Under the pieces are notes generated by a model. The model had not been told where the DNA came from and did not search any database. It saw only the letters and a list, made by a program, of their open reading frames with translations. From contig CM063246.1 of the NCBI GenBank assembly GCA_032158295.1, positions 5,361,491 through 5,425,490 on the forward strand: 64,000 bases of DNA, written 5' to 3'. Both the position numbers and the translations under genes were made by a program. Of the stretch, positions 32,527-46,133 are shown in pieces (the first letter of the stretch is position 1; the number at the start of each line of letters is the position of its first letter). The DNA is from Pycnopodia helianthoides. Its lineage: Eukaryota > Echinodermata > Asteroidea > Forcipulatida > Asteriidae.

Positions 32527-32831
32527 GACCTTTCTATTGCAACGTCACAGCCCGAGTTTTTGCCAACCGAGGTCGGAAAACTATGGAAAGCCATAAATGC
32601 AAAACAAAAACAGATCGCCACAGTTTTTAACAATATTACACAAATATTCAAAAATAGTGTTGAATTTGTTGGAAACAAAGCAACCAATCATGAGAGTACT
32701 TTACTTAGTTGAAAGTTTGCAGAAAATGTTTTAAAAAAAATTGAAACATCTATTAACACGATTGAGTGTTTTGCTAACATTCGGCCTCCCATGCCAACCA
32801 GCGCGGTTTGTTTATCAACAATGGAAAGGTC
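32527..32831. mobile_element. TA-flanked GACC MITE (copy 2)
   Basis: The left end GACCTTTCTATTG pairs with the right end CAATGGAAAGGTC, bounded by TA at 32525-32526 and 32832-32833. It is longer than the copies at 23633 and 53163 and shares mainly the ends. Confidence 0.65.
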
Positions 32832-32833
32832 TA

Positions 32834-35800
32834 TAGGAGAGCGGGAGTGAGACGATTTTTGAATTCTCCACCTACATCTGTAAGCTTAAGACTCGTGCGT
32901 TTGTTATGTACACTAGTTGTTTGAGCAATCTTGTGTACAATACATGTAGGCGTACACACAAATGCACATGTAGGTCTGTGATGGAGCCTAGTGTAAGCTT
33001 GAAATGTTGTTACCCCCAGTCTCTGACCCTTCCTCCATGCACTGACCATGTCAGTGACCAGTCCCTGCTCTATGCAGTGACCAAATAACCATTATATAAA
33101 TGTCTTGTTTTCCATTATCATAGGCATTCTACTCTTTCTTCTTTATACACCCACATCCAATATCTTTGTCAAGCCAGAGTTGTAATAAACCTATTCATCT
33201 GAAAGCCCAAAGATAAGGATTTATCTATGTGTGTTATTTATATATATAAAATATCTTCGGCCAGCTATACTTATCTATTAGTGACACCTATTTCACGTGT
33301 TACACTAGTATAGTTTGTGATGTGATTATCACAAACTGTTCGGAGGAATGAAGCTTTTAACTTTTTAGAAGGATTTAAAATTTGGTTTGATCTTTGATGA
33401 AAATGATTTGAGTACATTTGTGTGGCGGTGACACAGTTTGGTTTTAATCTCTCAAATCATGACACCTAGGTGAGTAGGGATGGGGATGATTCTAGGGGTG
33501 TAGCACCTCGATCCCATCGGTGGGTAATGCTTGAATAATTGTTCAGGGAGGCTCGAGAATCGCTGCTAGACACGGTTGTAGAGAATACGCTGGGGCTGTG
33601 TAGAGACGCCGGTGTGTTAATGACTGTACGTCATAGGATCATTCCCTCTGACTAACCACCAATGAGTGGAAAGCAATCACAACCATCAAGCACCGCTGAT
33701 TCTTCCACTCAACTTGAGTCTCTATTGCATTCCCCGATTGGCCCAATGCTGCTAATAAACCATCTCCACTGTCTAATGAACCAGTCACACGCCGCGTATG
33801 ATCTATCCCGGCTAGGTAACACCTCGGGAGGAAATGAATCCGCGGGGATGTGGCGTACCCCCGATCGCTGCGCAAACAAAGATCAATAATATCTCTCATG
33901 GAAAGACAACGCATGTCCGCACATCACTCTGCCAGTAAGTTGTAAAATCATCATCATACAATCTGAGAGCTGATGTTAAGCGCCTAGTCAACATATGTAC
34001 CGGGATGTTGTAGGATATATGTCACAATTTCTTTGACTAATTGCTCATGGCCTCTTCAGAATTCCATTAGTGAGAGGTGTTAGATAAGATAAGAATCAAA
34101 TTATAAACTAGAGCATCTTCATCCACCCGTCTCATGTTATTGTAATAATGGAGGCTAATCAATCCACTCACTGATATGTTTTGACGCAAATTTATTCTGA
34201 AAAAGTAATTTGTTGTGGGTGAGATTTTACTCGTGAAATAATCTGTGTGCAGTGATTTTATTTTGGGCATTGCTCTTTTCCGTTTCAATCTAGGCCTCTT
34301 GGATATGCGTCCTTTGCCATCAACATTGGAAGTTGAATTAATTTTATTTCAAAAAAGATGATACGTCAGTATAACAAAATATATGTAAAAACTGCTTGGT
34401 CAGAAATTTGAATCTACCGACCACAACCGCCCATTTCCCCGAGACCAAGAAAACAATTTTAAAAGGCTTTACAATTTAAAGGGCAATTTGTAGACTGTTC
34501 GCTTTTATTTTATAGAATCTAAGAGAAGGGCATGATCGGTTCAAATGTGTTTTGGGGGGAGGTTTTGTTAAATGTAAGTCCCTTTCCGAATTAGCGGCTG
34601 TAGTTGCGGCTACGGCTTCAACATCACATCAGTATTCATTGAAGCAAGGGCCTGCCCATAGCAACACCCTTAGCAACGGCCACAGCCGTAGCCGCCAACG
34701 CAGACGCGGCCACACTCATCTCTGGAAGAATAATTGGTTTTGACACCTTCGACGATTCCCCAAAACACGGCCACCATTATCAGTGTGTGCTTCCACATCA
34801 CTGCAGTAATTAGTGTGGAGATTTCTGGCCAGCGCCTCTAATAGTCTCTATGCATTAAGGTCATAATACACTTTGATTGTTTTGATTGTCAATTATAACG
34901 TCGAATAAAGACCACTCCGATTGCGGGCTTTGTCATTCGTCAGTCCCTCAGTGTCAAGTGGTGCTCATCAGCGTCTAATTACTCCTCCCGCTGCAGTCCG
35001 GGGTTCTTGCACAACGAACCCTCCGAGATTAATGAGTTTAATTAATCAATGTGAGGGTCAAGTAGAAGTCCATGTAGCTCCTTGCCAAACTCATAAATTA
35101 GAGCAAACAGTTATATTTTGTTGCTGTAAACAGTGGAGGAATACGATTATACGACATCTCCCAACTGATTGCCTATTGAAGTAGAAAACCAAAGCAAAGT
35201 AAAATATCTGCCTTAGCTTTAATGTACTATTGTTGATAACGTTTTAAAAATGAAATGCAGAATATTTGAAAGATTTTTCTGAGTGTCGTTGCCAAGTTTA
35301 GGTATCAACTAAATAGTGTGTGTGTTATCATTAAGTCGTCGTGTACCAACAACCTTTGCCTGGATGGTCAAACTGTCGTTATGATTGCTGTTTAAAACTA
35401 GATTAAGGTTATATACAGTATAAAAGCATGTAACATGAATTTTTCAAGAAATTACCACATGTCCTTCATGTTGAATTTTACTGCAGGCATAATGAACATC
35501 ATTCAATCAATGTTGGGGGGGGGGGGTGTTCGCAGTAATGAGGGCCGGTCATTGTAATGTGCATTGGGGGTGTCATGATCATTGTGTGGCCCCGGTGTTG
35601 GAGTATAATGCATTTGCACTAATTGTTTCGATCGGGGGGGGGAGGGGAATAATACCACGGGGCCAGAGAATTTCATCAGAGTAATAAGAGTGCCGGCCTA
35701 GGGCTATGAGGCTTAATCCAGTTCTTGTGTATCAACGGCTTTGGTTGGCAGGTCGGCATGATCGTATAGCTTGAATCCCCCTCCCAACAAAAAAAAAAAA

Positions 35801-38800
35801 AAAAAAAAAAAAGCTGCCAGGATTTTTCTGGAGCCGCCCCGGGGGGAATGTAACATGGGACGGATCGTCAGACTTGAACCAATAGTCGATGGTATGGACG
35901 GTTTTGTTTTGCTGGGGTCTATAGATGCTGCTACGGTGGAGGGCCTCTAAGTTAACACCCTTTGCCCGGATCGTCTGCTTTGAGGATGGGGGGGGGGGGC
36001 TTCTGATGAGACAATGAGAGCCAATGTGCTCGGTCTGTGCCCTGCCATTGTAGCTTCCCCCTCCGGTTACAAAGTGCCATCATAATCATGCTTTAAATGA
36101 AATTAAAACTGAATGAGATTATAGGTGGGGGATAGTTCCTTCACTTCCAAAATAGTCTGTCGCTTTAATTGTGGCCATAGAATCTGTTCATTTTGCTGGA
36201 GCAGACTCGAAATCCAGTTGAGAGCTTACAAGCTTTTTTTTCGCTCCTCTAAATGAATTGTAGTTTTTGGCAGACATCAGAAGAGGGTCATTGAATTAAC
36301 GAAAAAAAAAACCGGAGAGAATGAGTTGCTCCAATTTATATGGATTCTTAACGACCCCTTAAAGGCTGGTTTAGATTCATTTTTAACATCAAGGCATGGC
36401 GAGTCAAGACTTCAAAATGGAGATTTGCAATAGTCGAGTGCGCTTTCAAAAAGGAGAAATAACTTTCGCTGTAAATGTTACTTCGTTTATTTCCCTCGTA
36501 TTGAGTACAAGCCTTCATTGTTTAGACGTCAATTAAAATTAAGAAATGATTTATTATTTGCGAACAAGATGGCTTTACCGTCTGAAGATGGTTGAATTAT
36601 AAATATGGAAGAGTTTAAGTTCGTCAAATCCGTCCAAAGTGAAAATCACTGAGGCGTGAATGAACATATTGAGTTTTGTCTCCGTCGTGAATGAGGTGTT
36701 GCGATCTCGACAACCAAAGTAAAAATTTAATGGCGGCAAATCAATACATGCAGCAGCCTTAAATTAGATCATACGCACTCATCATGCGGCCCAGACACCT
36801 GTACATATAATAAGGAGCATTCCAGTCTCTTTGCCTCAGTCCGTTCTGCAACTGATGTGCATCCCCGAGCCACACCACTCCCCCACACCCACACACACAC
36901 ACGGAGTAGCCCCGGTTAAGTGCTTAAATTCTAACCAAGCGATCATCCAAAATATGATTTCCCAGTAGGCGTGGTACACTCCGGTTTACAATTTAGGGGG
37001 GGGGGGGTTGGTTCTCATCGGCTGTTGAAACCACAAAACTTGTGTTCGATGTGACGGGAATAGTGATTGAACGGGCGTATATAAGAAGGAAATAATGGAT
37101 AGGTAAGGAAGTATTGAAGAACTGGGATGGGTAGACGGGCAGAGTTAGATCAGGAACGGGGTTTAGACATGAAGAGATAGTGAAAGGAAAAGACTGGTAT
37201 ATATAGAGGTGAACTTTTTTTTTATTTTTGTCCATTTGCACCTGAGTGATTTTGATCCTGTCGGCTGAGAAAAGTTATTTACCATCCCGGCCAGTTAATC
37301 TGGAAATGTAATTTATTGGCGTATGGTCTCTTAACATCTTATGATGATACCTCGACCCACCCCCCCCCTCCTCTTTCTTCATCCTCACTACCATGAGCCA
37401 AACACACTTGTGTATTATATCTGATTAGAGAAAATTGGCACAGGGACTAAAAGTGTAGTGACACCCTACAGTGTGTGAAGAAAAGGGGTGTACAGATTGC
37501 TGGCTTTAGCTCAGCATTATTGCGCTAATATTAATTCCAGTTGGTTTGCCACCTCAGCTAATGCTCCACATGCCCGGAATACTGCAGTGGGGCTGGGCCT
37601 CGTGTGAGTAGTTTAACAGGATCCTTTTAGATATTATATACATATATAATAATATGGCTTACCGTGGTGAGCTAGCGATCGGCATTACAACCGCCGTTTT
37701 AAAACGATCACATGTACGGTCGTCATTCACAAACTGACATACTAATTAAAGTTGATAGCTAAGGGTTCAACAGCTTGCACCGTGATGCTTGATATTTTTT
37801 TTAGTCTGAAAACAAAAAATTCAACACATTTTTGCTGTAATTGTCTGTAAGCCTGTTTCGCCTCGCTGGTCAGTCGCACCCCTCTACTTTAATTCTGTCT
37901 GAGTTATGTCCATTGTTTTCCCTTTTCATTCCTACTTACACAGTCCAAAGCAAAGCATTATAGCTGTTATCAAAACTAAGACATCAAAGAGCAGTGGACT
38001 GTCCCCAAGATGTGGTACATCCTGAATACAAGAGCCAACAAGGCAATGCGATGTCAGAACGTCTTGAGGAACGCGTAAGACATGCACAAGATACACCTAA
38101 ACAGAATCTGCCGGGGTCTTTGGGGAAATGGAGACAGAAATGCAAGACTCCGCTGCCTAAAGATCACTTTGTCGCGCATACAAAACCCCCCTCTAATAAG
38201 CTGGGCAAACGAATCTAATATATGTGCGTCTACTGGGAAATCAGGGGCTGAATTAAATCCGAGAAGGGTTGCCGTAATTTTGTTACTCATCGCTGGCGTG
38301 GTGCGGTCTATGTGCAGCCTATGTCCCGAATGAGATTACAATCGTGCGCTTGTTGTTTACAGACACTCGCGCCTGTTTTCTTCTCATGAAATTAATCATT
38401 GGGCCGTGTAGCTACTTATGTTTGGCTTCCATTACAGGAAGATGGGCTGCAACTTACACACGCAGGTATCAGCAATACTTGATTGCGCCTCTCGAGACCA
38501 CAACTAGTTTTGCTACTTTTTTTCTCGGGGTGATGGTTTTTCGGTGATTTAGAAGGAGCAGTCCGCGAAACTTGCACTATACCTCTCGGCAAGAAACAGT
38601 AGGATTGTCTTTGGCTAGCGACAATGAAATAAATAAATAAATTTGTATAGATATACTGCATTGTTGCTTTTTAGGGAATATGTACTTTTGATAGATTATA
38701 TAATACCAAAAATGGAAGAGGCAAACCCATGAAATACTCGGATCATAAAAGTGGATGTATGCGTGTTGCACCTCGTTAGACCTAACATGTGTCAGTTTTT

Positions 38801-39224
38801 TTTTAGCTATTTCGTAGCGCAGCGCAGCGAAACAGCTCTTGTGTGTGTGTTTTTTGTGTTTGTTTTTTTTTGGGGGGGGGGGGTGGGGGATAAATATTCA
38901 AAGGAATTTTATGTGGACATTGGGTCCACCCACAAGCCCTGCCCATCATGGGATGGACATTCACGTCTCCATCCCTGGGTTATCAAGTTAATTATCTCAC
39001 CGGGCCACACTCAACAATTCACAAGGCAGCTATCTTAATGACAGCATGCAGTTTGTTTTAACATACCATTTGTGTTCACACAAATGATATTCTTGTTCAG
39101 GACTAGATAGTGTACAATTCCTTTCAATTCTTGAAAGTCCACAATTTAGAATAAATAAAAGCTTTGTTGGTTTTTCTTACATGTTGTTAATGTAGCTCGA
39201 ACTGTGTAGTAACGGAGATCAGGA
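32834..39224. other. 6.4-kb repeat-poor tract, possible regulatory DNA
   Basis: No SINE or MITE signature is seen across this span. Simple features are G runs (35515-35526, 35634-35641, 35989-35998), a 24-base A run (35789-35812), a short CA tract (36891-36902) and a 10-bp-arm hairpin AGTTTGTGAT/ATCACAAACT (33312-33337). AT-rich TAATTA/ATTAAT words and an ACAAAGATCAA TCF-like word (33879-33889) occur. That is suggestive of regulatory DNA but not proof. No coding exon is supported. Confidence 0.35.
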
Positions 39225-39397
39225 ACCACTTTATAAACCCGTTAAGCAGAAAATACTGCTCAACCGAAAATGAGTTGGGGACCAGATGCAACAATGGAAA
39301 CTCTAGGAAATGTTGGCTGGTAACCTGTTTCATCTAAGCAAGATTTCGCTCTGCTTAGCAAGTTTTTGTGCTTACAAGCCGTTTGAAAAATAGCCCT
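39225..39397. mobile_element. GGGCCC palindromic element, copy 5, diverged
   Basis: Recognised by CCCGTTAAGCAGAAAATACTG, GTTGGCTGGTAACCTG, CTCTGCTTAGCAAG and GTGCTTACAAGCCG ... AATAGCCCTGG; orientation is reversed relative to copy 1. Confidence 0.6.
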
Positions 39398-41225
39398 GGG
39401 TCCGTGGGGCTCTGCTTTCCTTCTGCTCTTACGGCACCTAACGTATGATGTTATGGGGTATTTGCGCAGCACTGCACGGCAAGGAATGCCATGACATAAA
39501 GCCAGCGTAACCAGGGCCAATTTGTCTGGATATGCTGGCTTCATACCATCTCTGAGCTGCTCTGCTCCAAATTTATTGAGCCTGCTTCTTCAGTTGACTT
39601 TAAGCTTTACAGCAAGGGCTCAATAAGATATGTTGTTTGTCGTTGTCTGTCTGCATTCTTGTCTAAATTCCCATCTTCTTGGTCATATTACCTTCCACCT
39701 ACCCAATAAAAATTAACCGTAGGTTGAATTTTTCCAATATTAGCCAATTAAGTGATAAGATCAAACAGCGCTTTTTTAAGGAAGCAGGGAGCTTGTGGTA
39801 TATGAGTTAGCTCAAGTTGCAGCAGGCTTGCCTCAAGGTGGGACTATAGTAACCGGCTCAGCCTCTAGGAGGAAAATCCTCATCAAAATACACACAGCCA
39901 GAATATACATCTCCACATCTTCATCTTTTACATCTTAAGATCTTGATACCAGAAGCAAAGTAGAGAGAGACACAGAGAGAGAGAGAGGTGGGTAGAGAAA
40001 AGGCGTGTTCCAACCAGTCGTGCCTTGTTGCACCATTCTGCGGTTACAGGAAAACACACCATCTGTAATCTGCCCGGCTTGGCCCCCAAATTATTCATGG
40101 TAAAGGAAATGGGAATTTGAATCAAAGACAATTATCCCTGTTGGGAGTAATGAAAAAGTAATCTAATTGTAGGCAGGCTGTGGTGATTGAAGCGGCACAT
40201 TATGTGGCTAATCCCTTCAGAGGGACCGACCAGGCTTCGGGACAAATGCCGCAGAGTGTGGGTGTAGGGGTCTAGGGGAGGGGTGTGTGTGAGGGGGGTC
40301 GAGGGGCGGGAGGGGAGGGGGAGAGGAGGCACATACCAATTCATGCAAAAAACAACAATTGTGATAGCTTCTATCACCTAAATCTGTACAGATGAAGTTT
40401 GTCTTTTTGAGATGGTCACTTCTTTGCCAACCCGGTTGAATAATGCCCTCATCGGTTGTTATCCAACCCGCAGTCAAAGTACAGGGTAGGTAAATGAGAA
40501 ATAAATTGTTATTTATTATTAATCTGAAAGTTGACTCACAAAGTCACTACCAGTCCAGTAGAGACATATTTCCGTCTGACATACTGTCAGAGTTCTTATT
40601 TCGATAGCAGCAACCAAAATAAGCCTGATGAATGTGCGCACAATCCTTGACTAAGCACAAACTTTTTTTGCGTTCTTTTCTCTTGAATGGGACTTTTGGC
40701 ATAGTTCAAGGGGGGAGATTGTGCCACATTTTCGAGGCAGCACGGGAGAGGGACCGTTGACCCTAATAGTAATTGGTGCGGAGACAGTCAATTGAAATTG
40801 TTTATAAAATTTGGGCAACTCAGGACACGGTTAAACGCGCGCCATGTCTGTACATGCAGTTTGACTCCCAAAATGGCAGACTATTATGGGCAGAGAGTAG
40901 CCACATGTAGCTTCGGTGCAAGTGTTCTATAAGGTCATTTACTTCATTTTGTTTTGTAATAATTAAAAAATACATCTGATTTTTATTTTGATAGCTTACC
41001 TTTCTAACTGCAGTACTAATGTCTGAAAAATGTTTCTGTTCGAAACATTGTCGTGCGTTAAAAAATTGTCGGCCATTAATTCATTTCTCATTTTGGTTTG
41101 CCAATTAAAAAAAATCAGTTTTCCAAATTGAAATCAAATCCAAGTGTGCACAAAACCCGTAACTAACATTCTTTAGTTGATGTCTTCTTGAAACTTGACC
41201 ACCTAGTTTAACGGTATCTTTCAGG
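39398..41225. other. Unannotated sequence containing a G-rich strand tract
   Basis: Bases 40255-40330 are strongly G-rich on the plus strand (repeated GGGG separated by 1-5 nt) and fit a quadruplex-forming pattern. No gene or transposable element is recognised. Confidence 0.5.
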
Positions 41226-41400
41226 TTCGTTCTCTTATAAAACTAGAAGGTTTATTCTTCTAAAAACCAATGATGTATCTTGTTTTGAAACAATAAATCA
41301 CACGTTTCCCCCTTTTCGTTCTATAAAAAAAACTAGAATGTTTATTCTTCTAGAAACCAATGATGTATCTTGTCTTTAAACAGTAAATCACTTGTTCCCC
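41226..41400. repeat. ~90-bp tandem duplication
   Basis: TTTATTCTTCTAAAAACCAA at 41251 and TTTATTCTTCTAGAAACCAA at 41341 lie in two copies with 90-bp spacing, each ending in a C run. Confidence 0.85.
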
Positions 41401-42480
41401 ACAAGATGTGCGTTGATCATGTTGATTTCGCAATGTCTGAGTAACGTTTCAACGTGAAAACATTTAGAATAATTAAGACAGTATTTGAGTGAGTAAACAG
41501 AGAGGAGTCCTTTTTACTGGAAAGTACAGCACCCAGATTGAGTGATCCTAAACATTTATCCTTGTCCCTCTCTCTTTAAAATGACTAGATATCTCTATGC
41601 CTGTTGATTATAGTCCGTAAGCCTGTTACATTTCTAATCTCATTCCATTTTCATCATCTTCCTCACCCCTTCTTCCGATAATCTCCACCACTATTTCCAT
41701 AATTCCAGTCCTCAGGCAAAGTCAATGATTGACTATTCCTATTTTTTCTCCAAGATTTGCCGTTTCCACCACCTTCTTCTTCTTCTTCTCCTTTTTTTTG
41801 TGGATGGGGGAAATATGATGTTGATATTTGAAGTGAACCCTGGCCGAGTTGTTGAAGCAGAATGTAATGCGGCGTGCACGGCTTGTGGTAGTATTAGACA
41901 CAAACAAGATCCACTTTTCCACTGGGGTACCGGATTGCCCAGGGACAAAAACAGCCTCGATTAAAATAAATAGAAATTATATGGCAGCAGAGAATAAATA
42001 TGGCATGCAGGCTTTGGGGTGAGGGGAGTCGGGTCGCATGACGACGGAGAGGGATGGAGCTACGGAGGAAAGGAGGACTGCAAATGTGATTGTGACTTGA
42101 TTTAGAGGATGATTTTTTTTCTTCTTCTCCACAGCCCCAGGTGTGGGATTAAAATGAAATTCATAGCAAAGTGGGTTTGGGGCCAACAAATGGATAATAA
42201 TGCAGAATAAAAACAGGATGATGAAATGATTGTGGGTGCCAATCGATGAGGTGTTGCTGTTGGATCCTCTAGAGGCCGGGGACTAGACCAAGTGACAACT
42301 CCAGATGCACGGGCCAAAAATCAATCCATAGAACCCCTAGCTTTACTTCAGAGGAAATACCATCCCAGTGGGATTGTAGACTGTTGTACCATGACAAAAC
42401 CACGGTGATCATACTATCTGTTTTCAATGTAGCCCCTGAATATAATACACATTTTGATGAGGATTATGCGACGATTAGGG
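41401..42480. other. Unannotated unique sequence
   Basis: There is a TTC-rich tract at 41771-41800. Nothing else is recognised. Confidence 0.4.
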
Positions 42481-42674
42481 TCTAAGTTCAGAGAGCTGAT
42501 TAAGCACTGAAGTAGCTAAGCACAAAACAATTCTGCTAACCAGAAGAAGGTAACCAGCAGGAGTACAATGTCACATGTGCTGTCAGTGACTGGTTTCCTG
42601 CATGGTTTTGCTTAGCAGAAAGTTGTTAAAGCACAATATTATTTTCTGTTCAAGCAGCTTTATGCAGTTGGGCC
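42481..42674. mobile_element. GGGCCC palindromic element, copy 6
   Basis: Words are GAGAGCTGATTAAGCAC, AGCTAAGCACAAAAC, AAGGTAACCAGCAGG, GTGACTGGTTTCCTGC and GCAGCTTTATGCAGTTGGGCC. Confidence 0.75.
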
Positions 42675-43317
42675 AGGAGTTGTGGATATCACAATGATAA
42701 TATATAGTAGGGTCCATCTGAATTTTACCCTGTAACATTCAGACATTTAGTGTGAAGATCATTTTGTGAGAATAATGAATTGGTGAAAGAGGTCCCTTGT
42801 TCTAACCCCTAAAACGTATTGGCAGGGCCGATTAAGTTGGCCCTTTTTTACAATGTAACAATGTACTGGTTACAACACATTAAAGTACACCTTTGTGAAA
42901 GTTCAAGTTGTGACCAAAATATAGTTAGGGAAGTCATCTTTGAACTTGTGTGCGAATTGACTGCCGCCATTTTGTCCAGCTTCTTATTCGCAACTTTAAA
43001 ATTTACAGTTTAAATTACGTGGTATTACATGTATTTGATACAGGGCACTGCATGCTAGTGTTAAATCATGTGAATTATAAATATGATCGTGAACATTCAC
43101 AGACATTGTATGAAGATCTCATGTGACACCCATGCCAAAATCGCCCACCTTGGATGTAGTAAAATGGCACTCAAAGTATAAAGACAACCGAAACATCCAG
43201 CTTGATATCATTGTGACGTAATGCCTTAAACATTCTGTTGACCCCAAGTTGGCACAACCAAGATCACTGTGATGCTGACATCATGTGGATTGGGGGTCAT
43301 TATTATAGGCCCTAATT
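42675..43317. other. Unannotated unique sequence
   Basis: Nothing recognised. Confidence 0.4.
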
Positions 43318-43690
43318 GTGGCGTGTCGTGGCCGAGTGGTCTAGTTTACCGGACCCAAGCTCTTGTGTTGTCAGCAGTAGAGTGTGGGTTCGAATCCCTG
43401 TCATGACACTTGTGCCCTTGAGCAAGGCACTTAGCCATATGCGTCGTAAAAACTTGGGAAGGTAGTGCATTCTGCTCTACCAGCCAGGATCCTATGGATG
43501 ATACCCATGCCTAAATCCTTACAAACTGTAAAGGGGGTAACCCTGTTTCAGCCCCAGGAGTAGGTGGCAACGTGCCCCTTCCTGACAGTTGTTTTTTATC
43601 GACAGCCCACTTCAGTTTAGTGTAGCCCTCACCTTGAAGTGGCCGTCCAGCCTTGTGAGTCAGTCGATATCTCTCAATAAAAAATATAAA
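43318..43690 (+). mobile_element. tRNA-headed SINE, family A with body type 1
   Basis: A box TGGCCGAGTGG and B box GGTTCGAATCC open a body identical in layout to 12626-12985 (TTTCAGCCCCAGGAGTAGG, GTGTAGCCCTCACCTTGAA, CGATATCTCTCAATAAAA). The A-rich end is retained. Confidence 0.88.
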
Positions 43691-43727
43691 ACAATTTTTT
43701 TAAATGGTGTCATCTACTTGATTTGGG

Positions 43728-43866
43728 GGTGAACTAGAATGGCTTTTGAACCTGCGACTTCCATACCAATGTGTCGGCGCTCTACCAACTGAGCTGTCTA
43801 GCCCAACGTTGGCAGTTTCCCTATTAATTTTTGTCAATATCTTTGTTCGGGGTGCCAGTTGGAAGC
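43728..43866 (-). mobile_element. tRNA-headed SINE, family C
   Basis: The minus strand reads GACAGCTCAGTTGGTAGAGC (A box) and GAAGTCGCAGGTTCAAAAGCC (B box region). On the plus strand the shared flank CGTTGGCAGTTTCCCTATT ... ATATCTTTGTTCGGGGTGCC follows. Confidence 0.75.
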
Positions 43867-44433
43867 CGTTTAACCTGCAACTGCCGTATAGCCAGGGATC
43901 ACGCGCAAGTTCACGATGAAACCATCAGGGGATGCGACGTTTTATTTTCATCTTTTTTATGAGCCCATTTTCTCCACATTGTAATGTAAATTTAATTTAC
44001 GAGTGTTTCACAATAAACTGAAAGTTTGATTAAGTAGCAGAAGGAGTTGCACACGTGTCGTGACTTGTTTGAAAACATCATCTATCAATAGCATACATGT
44101 GGACACAAGAGCACAAAATCAATAGGTTGTTTATCTTTACTTAAATATGTACAAAAGAAATAGGAACATGTTTTATGAGTAACTTTTAGTTTGACTGAAT
44201 GTCAATCACTCAATTGTGTGTTTGCGAAGGAATTGAAAGTTTGCGTATCGTATCCGAAAAGGCTAGCCGTATGTCGATGCGACTAATTAATCAACACGAC
44301 TATCATTCCGTTATCTTGTATTACAGATGTTTTCCTCCTTTGTAATCAATAAACTTGTTTTGAGTTGATGTTTTTATGTAGAATGACTGTCCATATTATC
44401 ATTAGGCCTAGTTTTTTTGTTTTTTTTACAGTT
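43867..44433. other. Unannotated unique sequence
   Basis: Nothing recognised. Confidence 0.4.
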
Positions 44434-44437
44434 TTAA

Positions 44438-44808
44438 AGGAACATTACAGAATTGGTGTTTGCTAACAAAACAGTTGCTGGCAGTGTAAGCACTTTATGT
44501 AATCCACCATATACATAAACTGACAAACCTGTAGAAGTTTGAGATCGATCGCCCCTCTGGGTCACGAGAAAATAGTGAAAAACCGACTACACATTTGCAA
44601 GAAATCATATAGGTTCAACAGATGAATAAAACGCTCACTGAGCGATAAACTCCAAACGGAAAATTAGTTTATTCATTTCTCATCAAATTTCAGACAGAAA
44701 TATTTCAAGGGATGTTTTCTACTATCATCATCATTAGACCATGTAAGATTTATGTAAATCTGTGATCAAAAGTATATTTTACAATTATTACCAATTCTGT
44801 AATGTTTC
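44438..44808 (+). mobile_element. TTAA-flanked MITE, AGGAACATTACAG subfamily (copy 3)
   Basis: The left end is AGGAACATTACAGAATTGG and the right end CCAATTCTGTAATGTTTC, with TTAA at 44434-44437 and 44809-44812. The terminal CCT has decayed to C. The palindrome CGCTCACTGAGCG lies at 44632-44644 (midpoint 44623). Confidence 0.88.
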
Positions 44809-44812
44809 TTAA

Positions 44813-45888
44813 AGAAATGTTTGTTAAACACAATCGGTGTCATCATCCGAACAGGCATGATATTCTGCCTACTTTAGTCTGACTTCCGATTTTTATTTTC
44901 GCCCTTGGGAAAAAAAACACAAAAATAGTGATTAAATTGCCTGAAAAGTCTATTAGAACATATACACCATGTGTACATGTGGGTCAGTCCTTGTACCTTG
45001 TAGGACCCTCATATAAAGCCTGTTTAAAACTGGCGCCCTAAACAATGTTTTTAATTGAAACATAACAATTAATTTCTTGTTAACAAATTACTTTTTTTTC
45101 TCTTCTGTGGTTTGGGTTTGTGATAATTGGTGTTGGGTGGGGTAGGGTCATAACAGCCCTGTAATTGGTTGCAATCTTCTGCGGGTCTGTTTGGTTTATT
45201 ATGCTGTGATATCATATTTCTGGTTTATTTATTCATTCACATCGATTCAATAGACAGCAAGTTTCTAAAACACTAAAACTACAGTAATTGCATCAAATTT
45301 TTTAACATCAATGTGTGCTTTTTTGTGTGTTTTTTTTTCAAAAGTACTAAAGTACTTTCACAGAACATACTAAAGAGCAAACAACGAAAACTTATTTTAA
45401 AAATTACTAAAGGTAAACGACACAAGCCAACAGAAAAAAAGCGAAATGCTAAAAAGTGTGACCATTGACACAATATACGGTCTTTGGGAAATAGATTTAA
45501 AATAGCTGCACGGACCTGCTGTCTATGTATTTATAAACGAAAACATACCCATTCATAGCAAAAAATGTTAATAATGGAAAGGTATCCAGAAAAAAGAGGG
45601 ACAATTTTAGCCAATCAAAGTTATTCGTTTACAAACAGTGGGGTGGCTAAGAACCAATGTAGAAAAAAACATGAATGTACAATGATGTGGTATCAGTTAT
45701 CATGTTACTGCAAATCTTACCAGAATGTGATATTTAAAGAAGAAACAAACAGGCCTAGACAAGAAACATGTATCAATTTCACAACGTCCAAAGTGCCCAT
45801 CTCCAAAATCACTGCTCAACAAAGTGCAATCTTTGTCAAGGTCGATCAGTCATCGACGATGGTTATAACTGATAGCATCCCCGTCTCC
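44813..45888. other. Unannotated unique sequence
   Basis: The open frame that starts at 45565 runs into the adjacent CT repeat and is not supported as a gene. Confidence 0.4.

Positions 45889-46133
<245 letters not shown>

Noticed and set aside
33312..33337. Hairpin as terminator or small RNA
   Set aside because: Arms of 10 bp occur by chance in AT-rich DNA of this length, and there is no transcript context.
35789..35812. 24-base A run as a processed pseudogene tail
   Set aside because: No coding or repeat body precedes it and no flanking duplication is visible.
39064..39085. CATTTGTG/CACAAATG palindrome
   Set aside because: Short and isolated; no repeat family or mirrored ends around it.
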